A DNA stretch of 8,329 bases from Spirochaetaceae bacterium (GCA_031272345.1 JAISTZ010000066.1:1-8329), one strand, 5' to 3'; shown: positions 1-6,557, counted from the first letter of the stretch. Translations and numbers: made by a program. The notes: generated by a model from the sequence alone, not told the origin.

Positions 1-1
1 C

Positions 2-772
2 CAGAGCGAAGAAGCCGCCCTTTCCAACGGATTCTTCCGGGTCTTCACGGGCATGGGGTCGAACCGGAATTTTGACAACGCCCTCTACGTGCGGTCCCTC
101 ACGGGGGCTCTGGAAACCAGGGCCCTCTTCGGCGCTCCCGTCACCAAAACAAGGGACAAGGGCAGGGTCTCCCTGGTGATCGACGCCCTGGACGACGCTT
201 CCGGCATGGACATCATCCTCCGCACCCTGGCCCTCTACAACCTGCGGGTGACTTTTTTTGTGAACGGCGAATTCGTCCGCCGCTACCCCAGGGAACTCAC
301 GGAGATCCTCAGGGCCGGGCACAACTGCGCCTCCATGTTCTTTACCCCCGTGGACCTCAGCGCCGGGGGCTTTGTGATTACCCCGGAGTTCATCAAGCGG
401 GGGCTCGCCCGGAACGAGGACGAATTCTATTTCGCCACGAACCGGGAGCTCAATCCCCTGTGGCACACCCCCGGCTACGTTTCCACCCCGGAAATCATCA
501 AGGCCGGGAACGAAGCGGGCTACCGGTGGGTCAAGGGGGACATCATCCCCCCGGACAGAGTCACCCTGGAGCAGTCGATCTCCCGGAAGATCCCCTACCT
601 GTCCGCCTCGGCGATGATTGAGAACATCACGGCAAGCCTCCAGGGCGGCGCGGTAATCCCCGTGGCGGCGGGCGTGTCCGGGGGGAGGCGCACGGATTAT
701 CTCTACGAAAAGCTGGACGTGCTCATTTCCGCGATCCTCGACGGGGGCTACGAAATCGGGCCCCTGGAATAG
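2..772 (+). CDS. NodB-like (polysaccharide deacetylase fold) protein, 5'-truncated, degenerate active site
   Basis: The reading frame is open from base 2 to a TAG at 770-772, so the N-terminus lies outside the window; the ATG at 53 is internal. About 256 residues are visible. The stretch around 182-340 reads like the first half of a NodB homology domain: a hydrophobic strand ending in DALDD (182-196), a helix, then VTFFVNGEF (from about 248), a YPRELTEILRAGH helix, and later WHTPGY and AGYRWVKGD where active enzymes have RPPxG and a GY...WD motif. The H(S/T)xxH metal motif that should follow RAGH is replaced by NCASMFFT, and the final strand (GAVIPVAAG) lacks the usual LLHD histidine. The fold call is therefore fair, but deacetylase activity is doubtful. 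It may be a non-catalytic carbohydrate-binding or envelope protein. It lies 20 bp upstream of arfB on the same strand, so co-transcription is possible. Confidence 0.7.
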   Translation, partial: QSEEAALSNGFFRVFTGMGSNRNFDNALYVRSLTGALETRALFGAPVTKTRDKGRVSLVIDALDDASGMDIILRTLALYNLRVTFFVNGEFVRRYPRELTEILRAGHNCASMFFTPVDLSAGGFVITPEFIKRGLARNEDEFYFATNRELNPLWHTPGYVSTPEIIKAGNEAGYRWVKGDIIPPDRVTLEQSISRKIPYLSASAMIENITASLQGGAVIPVAAGVSGGRRTDYLYEKLDVLISAILDGGYEIGPLE

Positions 773-792
773 GGTCCCCTTGCAGTTTTGCC

Positions 793-1212
793 ATGAACAA
801 GGATTTGCTTAGGATTTCAATAGAAAACAACACGCGCTTTTCCTTTGCCAGATCCGGCGGCAAGGGCGGTCAAAACGTAAACAAGGTGAACACCAAGGTC
901 AGGGCCGCAATCAGGGTGGGCCTTCTGGAGGGGCTCTCGGAAGCGGAACTGGTTTGTATCAGGAGCCGCCTGAAAAACCGCGTCAATTCGGAGGACGAGC
1001 TCTTTGTGGACGCGGAGGATGAACGGGCCCAGGAGAGGAACCGCGCCGCCGCCCTTTCCCGGCTGGAATCGCTCATCACCGGAGCGGCAAAAATCCCCCC
1101 CAGGCGCAAAAAAACGCGCCCAACCGCCGCAAGCGTGGAGCGCCGCCTCAAAAGCAAAAAGGTACGGTCCCTGTTGAAGCAGGCCCGAAAACCGGCCCCA
1201 GGGTCACGCTGA
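793..1212 (+). CDS. arfB: ArfB (YaeJ-type) peptidyl-tRNA hydrolase, ribosome rescue factor
   Basis: This 139-residue protein matches the usual ArfB length of about 140. ArfB enters the A site of ribosomes stalled at the end of a non-stop mRNA and hydrolyses peptidyl-tRNA without reading a codon. The N-terminal catalytic domain carries the release-factor motif GGQ at residues 25-27 within SGGKGGQNVNK. There is no codon-recognition domain, which separates it from RF1 and RF2. The C-terminal tail (about residues 100-139) is strongly basic, with RPTAASVERRLKSKK, the ArfB hallmark that occupies the mRNA entry channel. The ATG start fits the family N-terminus, but no strong Shine-Dalgarno precedes it; the only purine run (aggg at 771-774) is distant. 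Translation may therefore depend on the gene upstream, 20 bp away. PrfH-like proteins are the nearest alternative but are longer. Confidence 0.93.
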   Translation: MNKDLLRISIENNTRFSFARSGGKGGQNVNKVNTKVRAAIRVGLLEGLSEAELVCIRSRLKNRVNSEDELFVDAEDERAQERNRAAALSRLESLITGAAKIPPRRKKTRPTAASVERRLKSKKVRSLLKQARKPAPGSR

Positions 1213-1260
1213 AAAAACCACGCTACCGGCAAAGCCGCCAGGGAAGCACTGAAAAAGTCA

Positions 1261-1333
1261 TCGGGACGGGCGGATTTGAACCGCCGATCTTCTGCTCCCA
1301 AAGCAGATGCCTTAGCCCCTAGGCTACGTCCCG
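1261..1333 (-). tRNA. tRNA-Pro (anticodon UGG)
   Basis: Read on the minus strand, the 73 nt fold into a full cloverleaf. The acceptor stem is CGGGACG with CGTCCCG, the D stem is GCCT/AGGC, and the anticodon stem TCTGC/GCAGA encloses loop TTTGGGA with anticodon TGG. The T stem is GGCGG/CCGCC with loop TTCAAAT, and the discriminator base is A. The CCA end is not encoded; the following bases are TGA. It lies 6 nt downstream of tRNA-Arg and is probably co-transcribed with it. A T5 run begins within a few bases of the 3' end. Confidence 0.97.
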
Positions 1334-1339
1334 TTGGTC

Positions 1340-1413
1340 CGGGTCCAGGGCGACTCGAACGCCCTACCTACTGCTTAGAAGGCAGTTGCTCTATCCTGAT
1401 GAGCTATGAACCC
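1340..1413 (-). tRNA. tRNA-Arg (anticodon UCU)
   Basis: Read on the minus strand, the 74 nt fold into a cloverleaf. The acceptor stem is GGGTTCA with TGGACCC (one G-T pair), the D stem is GCTC/GAGC, and the anticodon stem ACTGC/GCAGT encloses loop CTTCTAA with anticodon TCT. The T stem is GGGCG/CGCCC with loop TTCGAGT, and the discriminator base is G. It decodes AGA and AGG. CCA is not encoded directly after the discriminator. It is the first gene of a two-tRNA unit, about 22 nt downstream of the predicted transcription start. Confidence 0.97.
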
Positions 1414-1441
1414 ATGCTTGCCCAAGACCGGAACAGCTTAC

Positions 1442-1470
1442 ATCCTAGCAAAAAAGTGAAAAAAAGTCAA
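1442..1470 (-). promoter_or_regulatory. sigma70-type promoter of the tRNA-Arg/tRNA-Pro unit
   Basis: On the minus strand, TTGACT (1470-1465) and TAGGAT (1447-1442) are separated by exactly 17 bp. The spacer is T-rich (two runs of six Ts). The predicted start, about 7 nt further on near 1435, leaves a short leader before the tRNA-Arg 5' end at 1413. The near-consensus match suits a strongly expressed stable-RNA unit. Confidence 0.75.
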
Positions 1471-1516
1471 ATCCCCCGGCGCAAGCCCTGTCTTGTTGAC
1501 CATCCGGACACCCCCC

Positions 1517-1545
1517 TTGACAAAGCTCCCGTAAAACGCCAAAAT
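1517..1545 (+). promoter_or_regulatory. sigma70-type promoter of lplA
   Basis: A consensus TTGACA (1517-1522) is followed 17 bp later by CAAAAT (1540-1545), which matches the -10 consensus at 4 of 6 positions. The predicted start near 1552 lies about 32 nt upstream of the lplA ATG at 1584 and rules out the in-frame TTG at 1545 as a start. It is divergent from the tRNA promoter, with about 46 bp between the two -35 boxes. Confidence 0.6.
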
Positions 1546-1583
1546 TGACGGCAACAGACCGCCGGCGGGAGTGTTTTTATCGC

Positions 1584-2594
1584 ATGACATACATCAAAAG
1601 CGCGCATACGGAGCCCTATTTCAACCTTGCCCTGGAGCAGTATGTTTTTGACTGCCTGAGCCCGGAGGATGACTACTTCATGCTCTGGCAGAACGACAAC
1701 GCCATCATCATCGGGAAGCACCAGAACACCATGGAAGAAATCAACGCTGATTTTGTTGTGGAACATGGGATTAAAGTCGCGCGGCGGCTGTCCGGGGGCG
1801 GGGCGGTCTACCACGACCTGGGGAATTTGAACTTCACGTTCATCACCGGGCTCAGGGAAGGAAGCGGTGGGCGGGGTTTTGACTTCCGCTCCTTCTGCGA
1901 GCCCATTGCCGAAGCATTGCGGGAGATGGGTGTGGAGGCGGAGATCTCCGGCAGGAACGACATGACCATCGGCGGCAAAAAATTTTCCGGGAACGCCCAA
2001 TACGTGAAGGGCGGCCGGGTGATGCACCACGGCACCCTCCTCTTCGATTCAAACCTGGACGTGGTCTCCCAGGCCCTGAAGGTGGCCCCGGAAAAGGTCG
2101 AATCAAAGGGCGTAAAATCCGTGCGGAGTCACATCACCAACATCAAGCCCTTTCTTCCAACACCCCTTTCCCTGGGGGATTTCTGGGCCGCCCTGGAGCG
2201 GGCCATGGGGAGCCGCTTCACCCTGACCCCGAGGGAGCTCACCCAGGAGGACCTGGCGGAGGTGCGCCGCCTCAGGGACGAGGTGTACGCCACCTGGGAG
2301 TGGAACTACGGGTTTTCCCCGGCATACAAGGTCAGGAAGAGCCGCCGGGTTGAGGGGTGCGGCACGATTCAGGTTTTTATGGACATAAAGCGGGGCGGCG
2401 TCATCGGGGGGGTGGAATTTTACGGCGATTACTTCGGGAACGGCGATTCCAGGGAGGTGGCCCACAAGCTTGGGGGACACCGGCTCATGCGCAGGGTCCT
2501 GGAAAAGACCCTGGCCGGAATCGACGTCCCCCACTACTTCAGCGGCCTGGACGGGGCCACCCTGATAGACATCCTCCTGGGAAAGGGGGAGTAG
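1584..2594 (+). CDS. lplA: lipoate-protein ligase A
   Basis: This 336-residue protein (E. coli LplA is 338) activates free lipoate with ATP and transfers it to the lysine of lipoyl domains, such as dehydrogenase E2 subunits or GcvH, in the cytoplasm. The N-terminus YIKSAHTEPYFNLALEQY is typical. The cofactor-binding signature RRLSGGGAVYHDLGNLNF lies at residues 67-84, and GRNDMTIGGKKFSGNAQ (about 123-139) places Lys133 at the conserved lipoate/AMP lysine, followed by the MHHGTLL strand near 147-153. The C-terminal accessory domain is present (WEWNYGFSPAYK), so adenylation and transfer should both occur in one protein. I chose ATG 1584 over an upstream TTG at 1545 because of homology, a gggag at 1567-1571 and the promoter position. 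It is convergent with oadB. No lipoylated enzyme is encoded in the window. The GGGAVYH signature separates it from biotin ligase. Confidence 0.94.
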   Translation: MTYIKSAHTEPYFNLALEQYVFDCLSPEDDYFMLWQNDNAIIIGKHQNTMEEINADFVVEHGIKVARRLSGGGAVYHDLGNLNFTFITGLREGSGGRGFDFRSFCEPIAEALREMGVEAEISGRNDMTIGGKKFSGNAQYVKGGRVMHHGTLLFDSNLDVVSQALKVAPEKVESKGVKSVRSHITNIKPFLPTPLSLGDFWAALERAMGSRFTLTPRELTQEDLAEVRRLRDEVYATWEWNYGFSPAYKVRKSRRVEGCGTIQVFMDIKRGGVIGGVEFYGDYFGNGDSREVAHKLGGHRLMRRVLEKTLAGIDVPHYFSGLDGATLIDILLGKGE

Positions 2595-2632
2595 GGACAC
2601 GATGAAAAACGTGACGCTTTCCAGCGTGTCCC
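2594..2632. terminator. possible hairpin terminator between convergent lplA and oadB
   Basis: GGGACACG (2594-2601) pairs perfectly with CGTGTCCC (2625-2632) around a 23-nt loop. The loop can add GAAA/TTTC (2604-2607 with 2618-2621). An alternative small hairpin pairs ACGCT (2614-2618) with AGCGT (2623-2627). The 46-bp gap between the two stop codons contains nothing else, and the symmetry could serve both strands. No U-tract follows on either strand, so a classical intrinsic terminator is not shown. It could instead block RNA decay. Confidence 0.4.
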
Positions 2633-2640
2633 CAGGTTGA

Positions 2641-4041
2641 CTACTTGGCGTAGGTGGCGATGAACACCCCCGCGGCAATGGCTGTGCCGATGACCCCCGC
2701 CACATTGGGCCCCATGGCGTGCATGAGGAGGAAGTTGGAGGGGTCGATCTCCATGCCGACCTTGTTGGACACCCGCGCCGCCATGGGAACCGCGGAGACC
2801 CCCGCGGACCCGATCAGGGGGTTGATTTTTTCTTTTAAGAACAGGTTCATTATCTTGGCAAAGATGATTCCCCCGGCTGTGGCCACACAGAACGCGAAGA
2901 GCCCCAGCACGATGATGCCCAGGGACTGGGGGTTGAGGATTTTCTCCGGAGTCATCTGGGAGCCCACCCCCAGGGAGAGCAGGATGGACACGATGTTGAG
3001 CAGCTCGTTCTGCATGGTCTTGGAGAGCCGCTCGATGACCCCGATTTCACGCACGAAGTTCCCGAAGGCCAGCATACCGATGAGGGGGGCCGCCGAGGGG
3101 ATCAGCAGGATGGACAGGGTGAGCACCACCAGGGGGAAGAGAATCCTTTCGACCTTGGAGACCTCCCGGAGCTGCTTCATCTTGATGCGCCGCTCCTTGT
3201 CCGTGGTGAGGAGCTTCATGATGGGGGGCTGAATCATCGGCACCAGGGCCATGTAGGAATAGGCCGCCACGGCCACCACCGCCATCATCTCCGGGGCCAG
3301 CTTTCCGGCAACGTAAATCGTCGTGGGGCCGTCTGCGCCGCCGATAATCGAGATGGCGCAGGCCTGGAGCATGGTGTAGTCGATCCCCGGCACCAGGTTG
3401 AACAGGGTGACTCCGAAGAGGGTGATGAACACCCCCAACTGGGCCGCCCCCCCCAGGAGGGCCATCTTGGGGTTCGCGATGAGGGGGCCGAAGTCCGTGA
3501 GGGCGCCGATGCCCATGAAGATCAGCATGGGGAAGAATTCGTTCCCCACCCCCGCGTCGTAGATGATCCGCAGCATCCCCGAGTGCTCGGCGTACATGCC
3601 CCCCCCGGGGATGTTCACGAAGATCGTGCCGAAGCCGATGGGCACCAGGAGCAATGGCTCGAAGCCCTTGGCGGCCCCCAGGTACACGATGAGGAATCCG
3701 ATGGCCATGAGGGCCAGCTTCTGCCAGCCCGCAACCGGGATGGGGGGCCCCTCAGGGTCCTTGAAGTTCTCCGCGTCTTCCTTGCCGGTGATGATTTGAT
3801 TGAGGCCGGTGTTTTTTACGGTGTTTGAAAGGAATTTTTCCACCGAGATGTCCGGCACCTTGGTTTTGTCCTCCGTGCCCTTGATGATCGCCGTGCCGAT
3901 GGTGCGGAGGGAGGCCACCTCGTCCGAATTAGTGGCCCCAAAGGCCGTGCTGTTGAAGATGGAGAACACCAGGGCAAGACCCAACATGCCGAGGGTCACT
4001 GCCAGGATGTGCCGTCTGTGTTGTAAACCGTTGTCTAGCAT
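2641..4041 (-). CDS. oadB: Na+-translocating decarboxylase beta subunit (oxaloacetate decarboxylase OadB)
   Basis: This 466-residue polytopic membrane protein decarboxylates carboxybiotin on OadA and couples this to Na+ export. The core is intact: KGFEPLLLVPIGFG (125-138), IGALTDFGPLIANP (178-191), ISIIGGADGPTTIYV (230-244), AYSYMALVPMIQPPI (260-274), INPLIGSAGVSAVPMAARVSN (406-426) and LLMHAMGPNVAGVIG (438-452). By motif spacing, Asp237, Asn407, Gly411, Ser416 and Arg423 correspond to the functional residues D203, N373, G377, S382 and R389 of Klebsiella OadB. The N-terminus is odd: residues 1-105 include a basic start, a hydrophobic segment at about 11-34 ending in AFGA (signal peptide or extra membrane helix) and a charged soluble stretch, making it roughly 90 residues longer than Klebsiella OadB before the first shared motif. 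The loop after NIP is short, as in GcdB/MmdB. An AGGAG (4052-4048) overlaps the oadA stop codon, 6 nt from the ATG, suggesting translational coupling. The oadGAB context favours oxaloacetate as the substrate. Confidence 0.94.
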   Translation of the reverse strand: MLDNGLQHRRHILAVTLGMLGLALVFSIFNSTAFGATNSDEVASLRTIGTAIIKGTEDKTKVPDISVEKFLSNTVKNTGLNQIITGKEDAENFKDPEGPPIPVAGWQKLALMAIGFLIVYLGAAKGFEPLLLVPIGFGTIFVNIPGGGMYAEHSGMLRIIYDAGVGNEFFPMLIFMGIGALTDFGPLIANPKMALLGGAAQLGVFITLFGVTLFNLVPGIDYTMLQACAISIIGGADGPTTIYVAGKLAPEMMAVVAVAAYSYMALVPMIQPPIMKLLTTDKERRIKMKQLREVSKVERILFPLVVLTLSILLIPSAAPLIGMLAFGNFVREIGVIERLSKTMQNELLNIVSILLSLGVGSQMTPEKILNPQSLGIIVLGLFAFCVATAGGIIFAKIMNLFLKEKINPLIGSAGVSAVPMAARVSNKVGMEIDPSNFLLMHAMGPNVAGVIGTAIAAGVFIATYAK

Positions 4042-4050
4042 TGGACGCTC

Positions 4051-6198
4051 CTAGTTGATTTCCGCGATGGGTTCGCCCGCGGCAATCTGCGCGCCCGGTG
4101 TGCGGAGGTAGTGCACCTTCCCGGAGGCGGCGGATTTTATTTCCAGCTCCATTTTCATGGATTCGATGAGGATGATCGTGGTTCCGGCGGTGACCGGAGA
4201 ACCCTCGGCAAGCAGATTCTTGAGGATCGTGCCCGCGACCGGGGCGTTCACCGCGGCGCCCCCCCCTGAGGGCGCGGCTGCCGGCGCCGGTTGAGCCGGC
4301 GGGGGCGGGGCCTGCACCGGGGCCGGACTGGGCGGCGGCGGCGCTTGCACCGGAGCGGGCTGGGGCGCCGGGGCCGGGGAAGAGCCGCCGCCGATTCGGC
4401 CCAGGATCTGCCCGGCGGCGATCTGCGCGCCGGTCTGCACCGTGTAGGTTATCGGGCCCGATGCGGTGGCTTTTACTTCGAGTTCCATCTTCATGGATTC
4501 GATGAGGAGGATGGTGTCACCGGCCTTTACCGCCGAGCCCTGGGGCGCGGTCAGCTTGAGCACCGTGCCCGCAACCGGCGCGGTGATGTCCTGCCCGGAC
4601 CCGCTTGCCGCGGGCGCTGCCGGGGCGGGCTGCGCTGCCGGAGCTGCTTGCACGGGCGCAGGGGCAGCCGGAGCGGCCCCTGCGGGGCCGAAGGTTACGT
4701 CGTAGGCCGCGCCGTCCACGGTGACCCGCACGGCGTTCCCCGCCGGGGCCGTCGTGACCGCGTAGGCCGCGCCGTTCACGTTCACCGTGTAGGAGCCGCC
4801 GGCGGGGGCCGCTTGCGCCGGGGCAACCGCGAAGGAATCCGATGAAACCGGGCCCATGGAGCGCTCTTTGAAGAATTTGGGCGCGACCTGGGGGAACATG
4901 GCGAAGGTGAGGGCGTCCTCAACGCTGCCGTTCCCGCCGGCGGCCCTGGCTTCCGCCGAGATTTTGTCGAATTCCTTAGGAATGGTGTCCGCCGGGCGGC
5001 ATTCCAGGGCCGCGTCGTACTTCATCTGGGCCAGGGCCTTCTTTTGCAGGTCCTTGTTCACCGGCGCGGGGGTGGCCCCGTAGCGGCCCGTCACCAGGTC
5101 CGCGGTTTCGGCGGTGATTCTTTCGTACCTGCCCAGGAGCACGTTGAACACCGCCTGGGTGCCCACGATCTGGCTGGTGGGCGTTACCAGGGGCACGTAC
5201 CCGCAGTCCTTCTGGACCACGGCGATTTCCTTGAGCACCTCGTCGATCTTGCCCGAGGCGTTCTGCTCTTTGAGTTGATTTTCCAGGTTCGACAACATAC
5301 CCCCGGGCACCTGGGCGTCCAGGATGCGGGTGTCCGCCCCCAGGAAGGAGGACTCGAATTTGGCGTACTTCTTCCGCACCTCCCGGAAGTAGGCGGCGAT
5401 TTCCAGCAGGGGCTTGATTTCCAGGCCCGTGTCGTAGGGGGTGCCCCGGAAGATTTCTACCATTGTTTCGGTGGGACTATGGGATGTGCCCATGGCCATG
5501 GACGAAATCGCCGTGTCGAGGATTTCCGCCCCGGCCTCAGCGGACTTGGTGAGGGCCGCCACGGAAAGCCCCGTTGTGGCGTGGGTGTGAATTTCCACGG
5601 GAATGTCCGTGACCTTTTTTATCGCCTTCACCAGGTCGAAGGCGTCGAAGGGCTTTAAAAGCCCGGACATGTCCTTGATGCAGATCGAGTCCGCCCCGAA
5701 ATCCGCGTAGGCCCGCGCGAGGTCCGCGTATTTTTCCGTGGTGTGGAAGGGGGTGAGGGCGTAGGAAATCGCCATCTGCACGTGCTTGCCGGTCTTTTTT
5801 GCGGCCTCGGTGGCCCGCTTGAGGTTCCGGGGGTCGTTGCAGGCGTCGAAGATGCGGAAAATTTGGACGCCGTTCTTTGCGGCGGCCTCCACGAATTTGT
5901 CGACCACGTCGTCCGCGTAGTGCCGGTAGCCCAGGAGATTCTGCCCCCGGAGGAGCATCATGATGGGCGTCTTGGGGAGGGCGGCCTTGAGCTTGCGGAG
6001 CCGTTCCCAGGGGTCCTCGTTCAGGAAGCGGATGCAAGTGTCAAAGGTGGCTCCGCCCCAGGCTTCCAGGGCCCAGTAGCCGATGGCGTCGAGCTTGCCG
6101 CAGATGGGAAGCATGTCCGCCGTTGTCATGCGGGTGGCGTGGAGGGACTGGTGTGCGTCCCTGAGCGCCAAATCGGTGATAGAAATTTTGTGTGCCAT
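4051..6198 (-). CDS. oadA: oxaloacetate decarboxylase alpha subunit with two tandem biotinyl domains
   Basis: This 715-residue cytoplasmic subunit transfers the carboxyl group of oxaloacetate to biotin, giving pyruvate. The carboxyltransferase TIM barrel (about 5-265) has LRDAHQS with Asp14, ICIKDMSG with Lys175 and EIHTHATTG with His204/His206, the expected metal and catalytic residues. The conserved PYC/OADA domain follows (about 290-450; QVPGGM, PLVTPTSQIVG). Then come a duplicated short motif (470-507), a Pro/Ala linker, biotinyl domain 1 (about 537-602; ESMKMELE, biotin Lys570), a second Pro/Ala linker with a repeated PAPVQAPPPP, and biotinyl domain 2 (about 649-715; ESMKMELE, Lys682, the usual distance from the C-terminus). 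The Klebsiella protein is about 595 residues and has one such domain. The start ATG has an AGGAG 5 nt upstream that abuts the oadG stop codon. Pyruvate carboxylase subunit B is excluded by the flanking oadG and oadB. Confidence 0.95.
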   Translation of the reverse strand: MAHKISITDLALRDAHQSLHATRMTTADMLPICGKLDAIGYWALEAWGGATFDTCIRFLNEDPWERLRKLKAALPKTPIMMLLRGQNLLGYRHYADDVVDKFVEAAAKNGVQIFRIFDACNDPRNLKRATEAAKKTGKHVQMAISYALTPFHTTEKYADLARAYADFGADSICIKDMSGLLKPFDAFDLVKAIKKVTDIPVEIHTHATTGLSVAALTKSAEAGAEILDTAISSMAMGTSHSPTETMVEIFRGTPYDTGLEIKPLLEIAAYFREVRKKYAKFESSFLGADTRILDAQVPGGMLSNLENQLKEQNASGKIDEVLKEIAVVQKDCGYVPLVTPTSQIVGTQAVFNVLLGRYERITAETADLVTGRYGATPAPVNKDLQKKALAQMKYDAALECRPADTIPKEFDKISAEARAAGGNGSVEDALTFAMFPQVAPKFFKERSMGPVSSDSFAVAPAQAAPAGGSYTVNVNGAAYAVTTAPAGNAVRVTVDGAAYDVTFGPAGAAPAAPAPVQAAPAAQPAPAAPAASGSGQDITAPVAGTVLKLTAPQGSAVKAGDTILLIESMKMELEVKATASGPITYTVQTGAQIAAGQILGRIGGGSSPAPAPQPAPVQAPPPPSPAPVQAPPPPAQPAPAAAPSGGGAAVNAPVAGTILKNLLAEGSPVTAGTTIILIESMKMELEIKSAASGKVHYLRTPGAQIAAGEPIAEIN
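4054..4590 (-). repeat. tandem duplication of the biotinyl (BCCP) domain inside oadA
   Basis: Two copies, residues about 537-602 and 649-715 of OadA, align without gaps over 67 positions with about 38 identities by hand count. Shared blocks include APVAGT, LIESMKMELE and GAQIAAG. The biotin-accepting lysines (570 and 682) are 112 residues apart. The copies differ at many amino-acid positions, so the duplication is not recent and not an assembly echo. They are separated by a proline/alanine linker of about 45 residues. Confidence 0.9.
4297..4359 (-). repeat. Pro-rich linker repeat (PAPVQAPPPP x2) in oadA
   Basis: Residues 614-623 and 625-634 of OadA both read PAPVQAPPPP, an 11-residue (33-bp) period. 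The DNA copies are similar but not identical. This is a flexible hinge between the two biotinyl domains and may vary in copy number between strains. Confidence 0.85.
4678..4791 (-). repeat. 18-residue duplicated beta-type motif in the oadA linker
   Basis: OadA residues 470-487 (YTVNVNGAAYAVTTAPAG) and 490-507 (VRVTVDGAAYDVTFGPAG) are 11/18 identical. An exact 15-bp direct repeat, cgtaggccgcgccgt, lies at 4701-4715 and 4761-4775, 60 bp apart. Related decarboxylases usually have a single VxVNGxxYxV element before the biotinyl linker. Confidence 0.8.
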
Positions 6199-6207
6199 AA
6201 GAACTCC

Positions 6208-6462
6208 TTACATGTTTTTACTTTGCAGGGCGGCCGCAATTGCGGCAACGATACGGGCCGTGTCCTGCCGGGCCGGAACAGCCTGCGCCGGGGCAGCCTG
6301 GACAGCGGGCGCCCCCCGGCTCTCCGCATTGCCCTTGAACGCATCCACAAGGCGGTGCACAAGGGTGAGGGCAAGAATCATGATGACCAGAAATGAAAAG
6401 ACCACAGCCATCCCCAAGCCGGTCATGGTTGCGCTTTGACCGAGCATGTCGAGTATTGTCAT
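6208..6462 (-). CDS. oadG: oxaloacetate decarboxylase gamma subunit (OadG), small membrane anchor
   Basis: This 84-residue protein begins MTILDMLGQ and has one membrane helix at about residues 15-35 (GLGMAVVFSFLVIMILALTLVH), a Pro/Ala/Gln-rich linker (50-66) and the short C-terminal helix ARIVAAIAAALQ (69-80). OadG normally binds OadB through the helix and OadA through the tail, assembling the pump and speeding decarboxylation. Length matches Klebsiella OadG (about 83). Only one histidine (His36) is present, at the membrane edge, so the C-terminal His ligands known from Klebsiella are missing. The start at 6462 is chosen for its GGAGG (6471-6467), 4 nt upstream; a longer in-frame ATG at 6507 lies upstream of the -10 box. 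It is the first gene of the oadGAB unit, and its stop codon abuts the oadA Shine-Dalgarno. Confidence 0.9.
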   Translation of the reverse strand: MTILDMLGQSATMTGLGMAVVFSFLVIMILALTLVHRLVDAFKGNAESRGAPAVQAAPAQAVPARQDTARIVAAIAAALQSKNM

Positions 6463-6494
6463 ACTACCTCCACTTATTTGTCTGTAATTGTAGG

Positions 6495-6523
6495 AATATA
6501 ACCCCAAGGGGGAAAAAAAACAA
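6495..6523 (-). promoter_or_regulatory. sigma70-type promoter of oadGAB
   Basis: On the minus strand, TTGTTT (6523-6518) and TATATT (6500-6495) are 17 bp apart; the -35 overlaps a run of eight Ts. The predicted start near 6488 gives a leader of about 26 nt before oadG. Confidence 0.6.
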
Positions 6524-6557
6524 GCTCCCCGGGGGTAATAAATGAAAAAAGTTGGGC

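Noticed and set aside
1213..1260. Intrinsic terminator for arfB or the tRNAs
   Set aside because: A 4-bp CGGC/GCCG stem exists, but T-runs on the minus strand are not positioned directly after it, and no U-tract follows on the plus strand.
1276..1548. An open frame of about 90 codons across the tRNA region
   Set aside because: It overlaps both tRNA genes on the opposite strand and the two promoters, with no protein-like features.
1545..1583. In-frame TTG at 1545 as the lplA start
   Set aside because: It overlaps the -10 box, lies upstream of the predicted transcription start, and adds residues not found in LplA proteins.
4054..4590. The two OadA C-terminal domains as lipoyl domains serviced by the neighbouring lplA
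   Set aside because: Both have the MKM biotin motif, not the DKA lipoylation motif, and OadA chemistry requires biotin. The proximity of lplA is probably coincidental.
4291..4845. Long antisense open frame opposite the oadA linker
   Set aside because: Arg/Gly-rich composition is what GC-rich Ala/Pro coding DNA gives on its complement; oadA is clearly the real gene. The same applies to open frames opposite oadA at 5044-5658 and 5743-6396.
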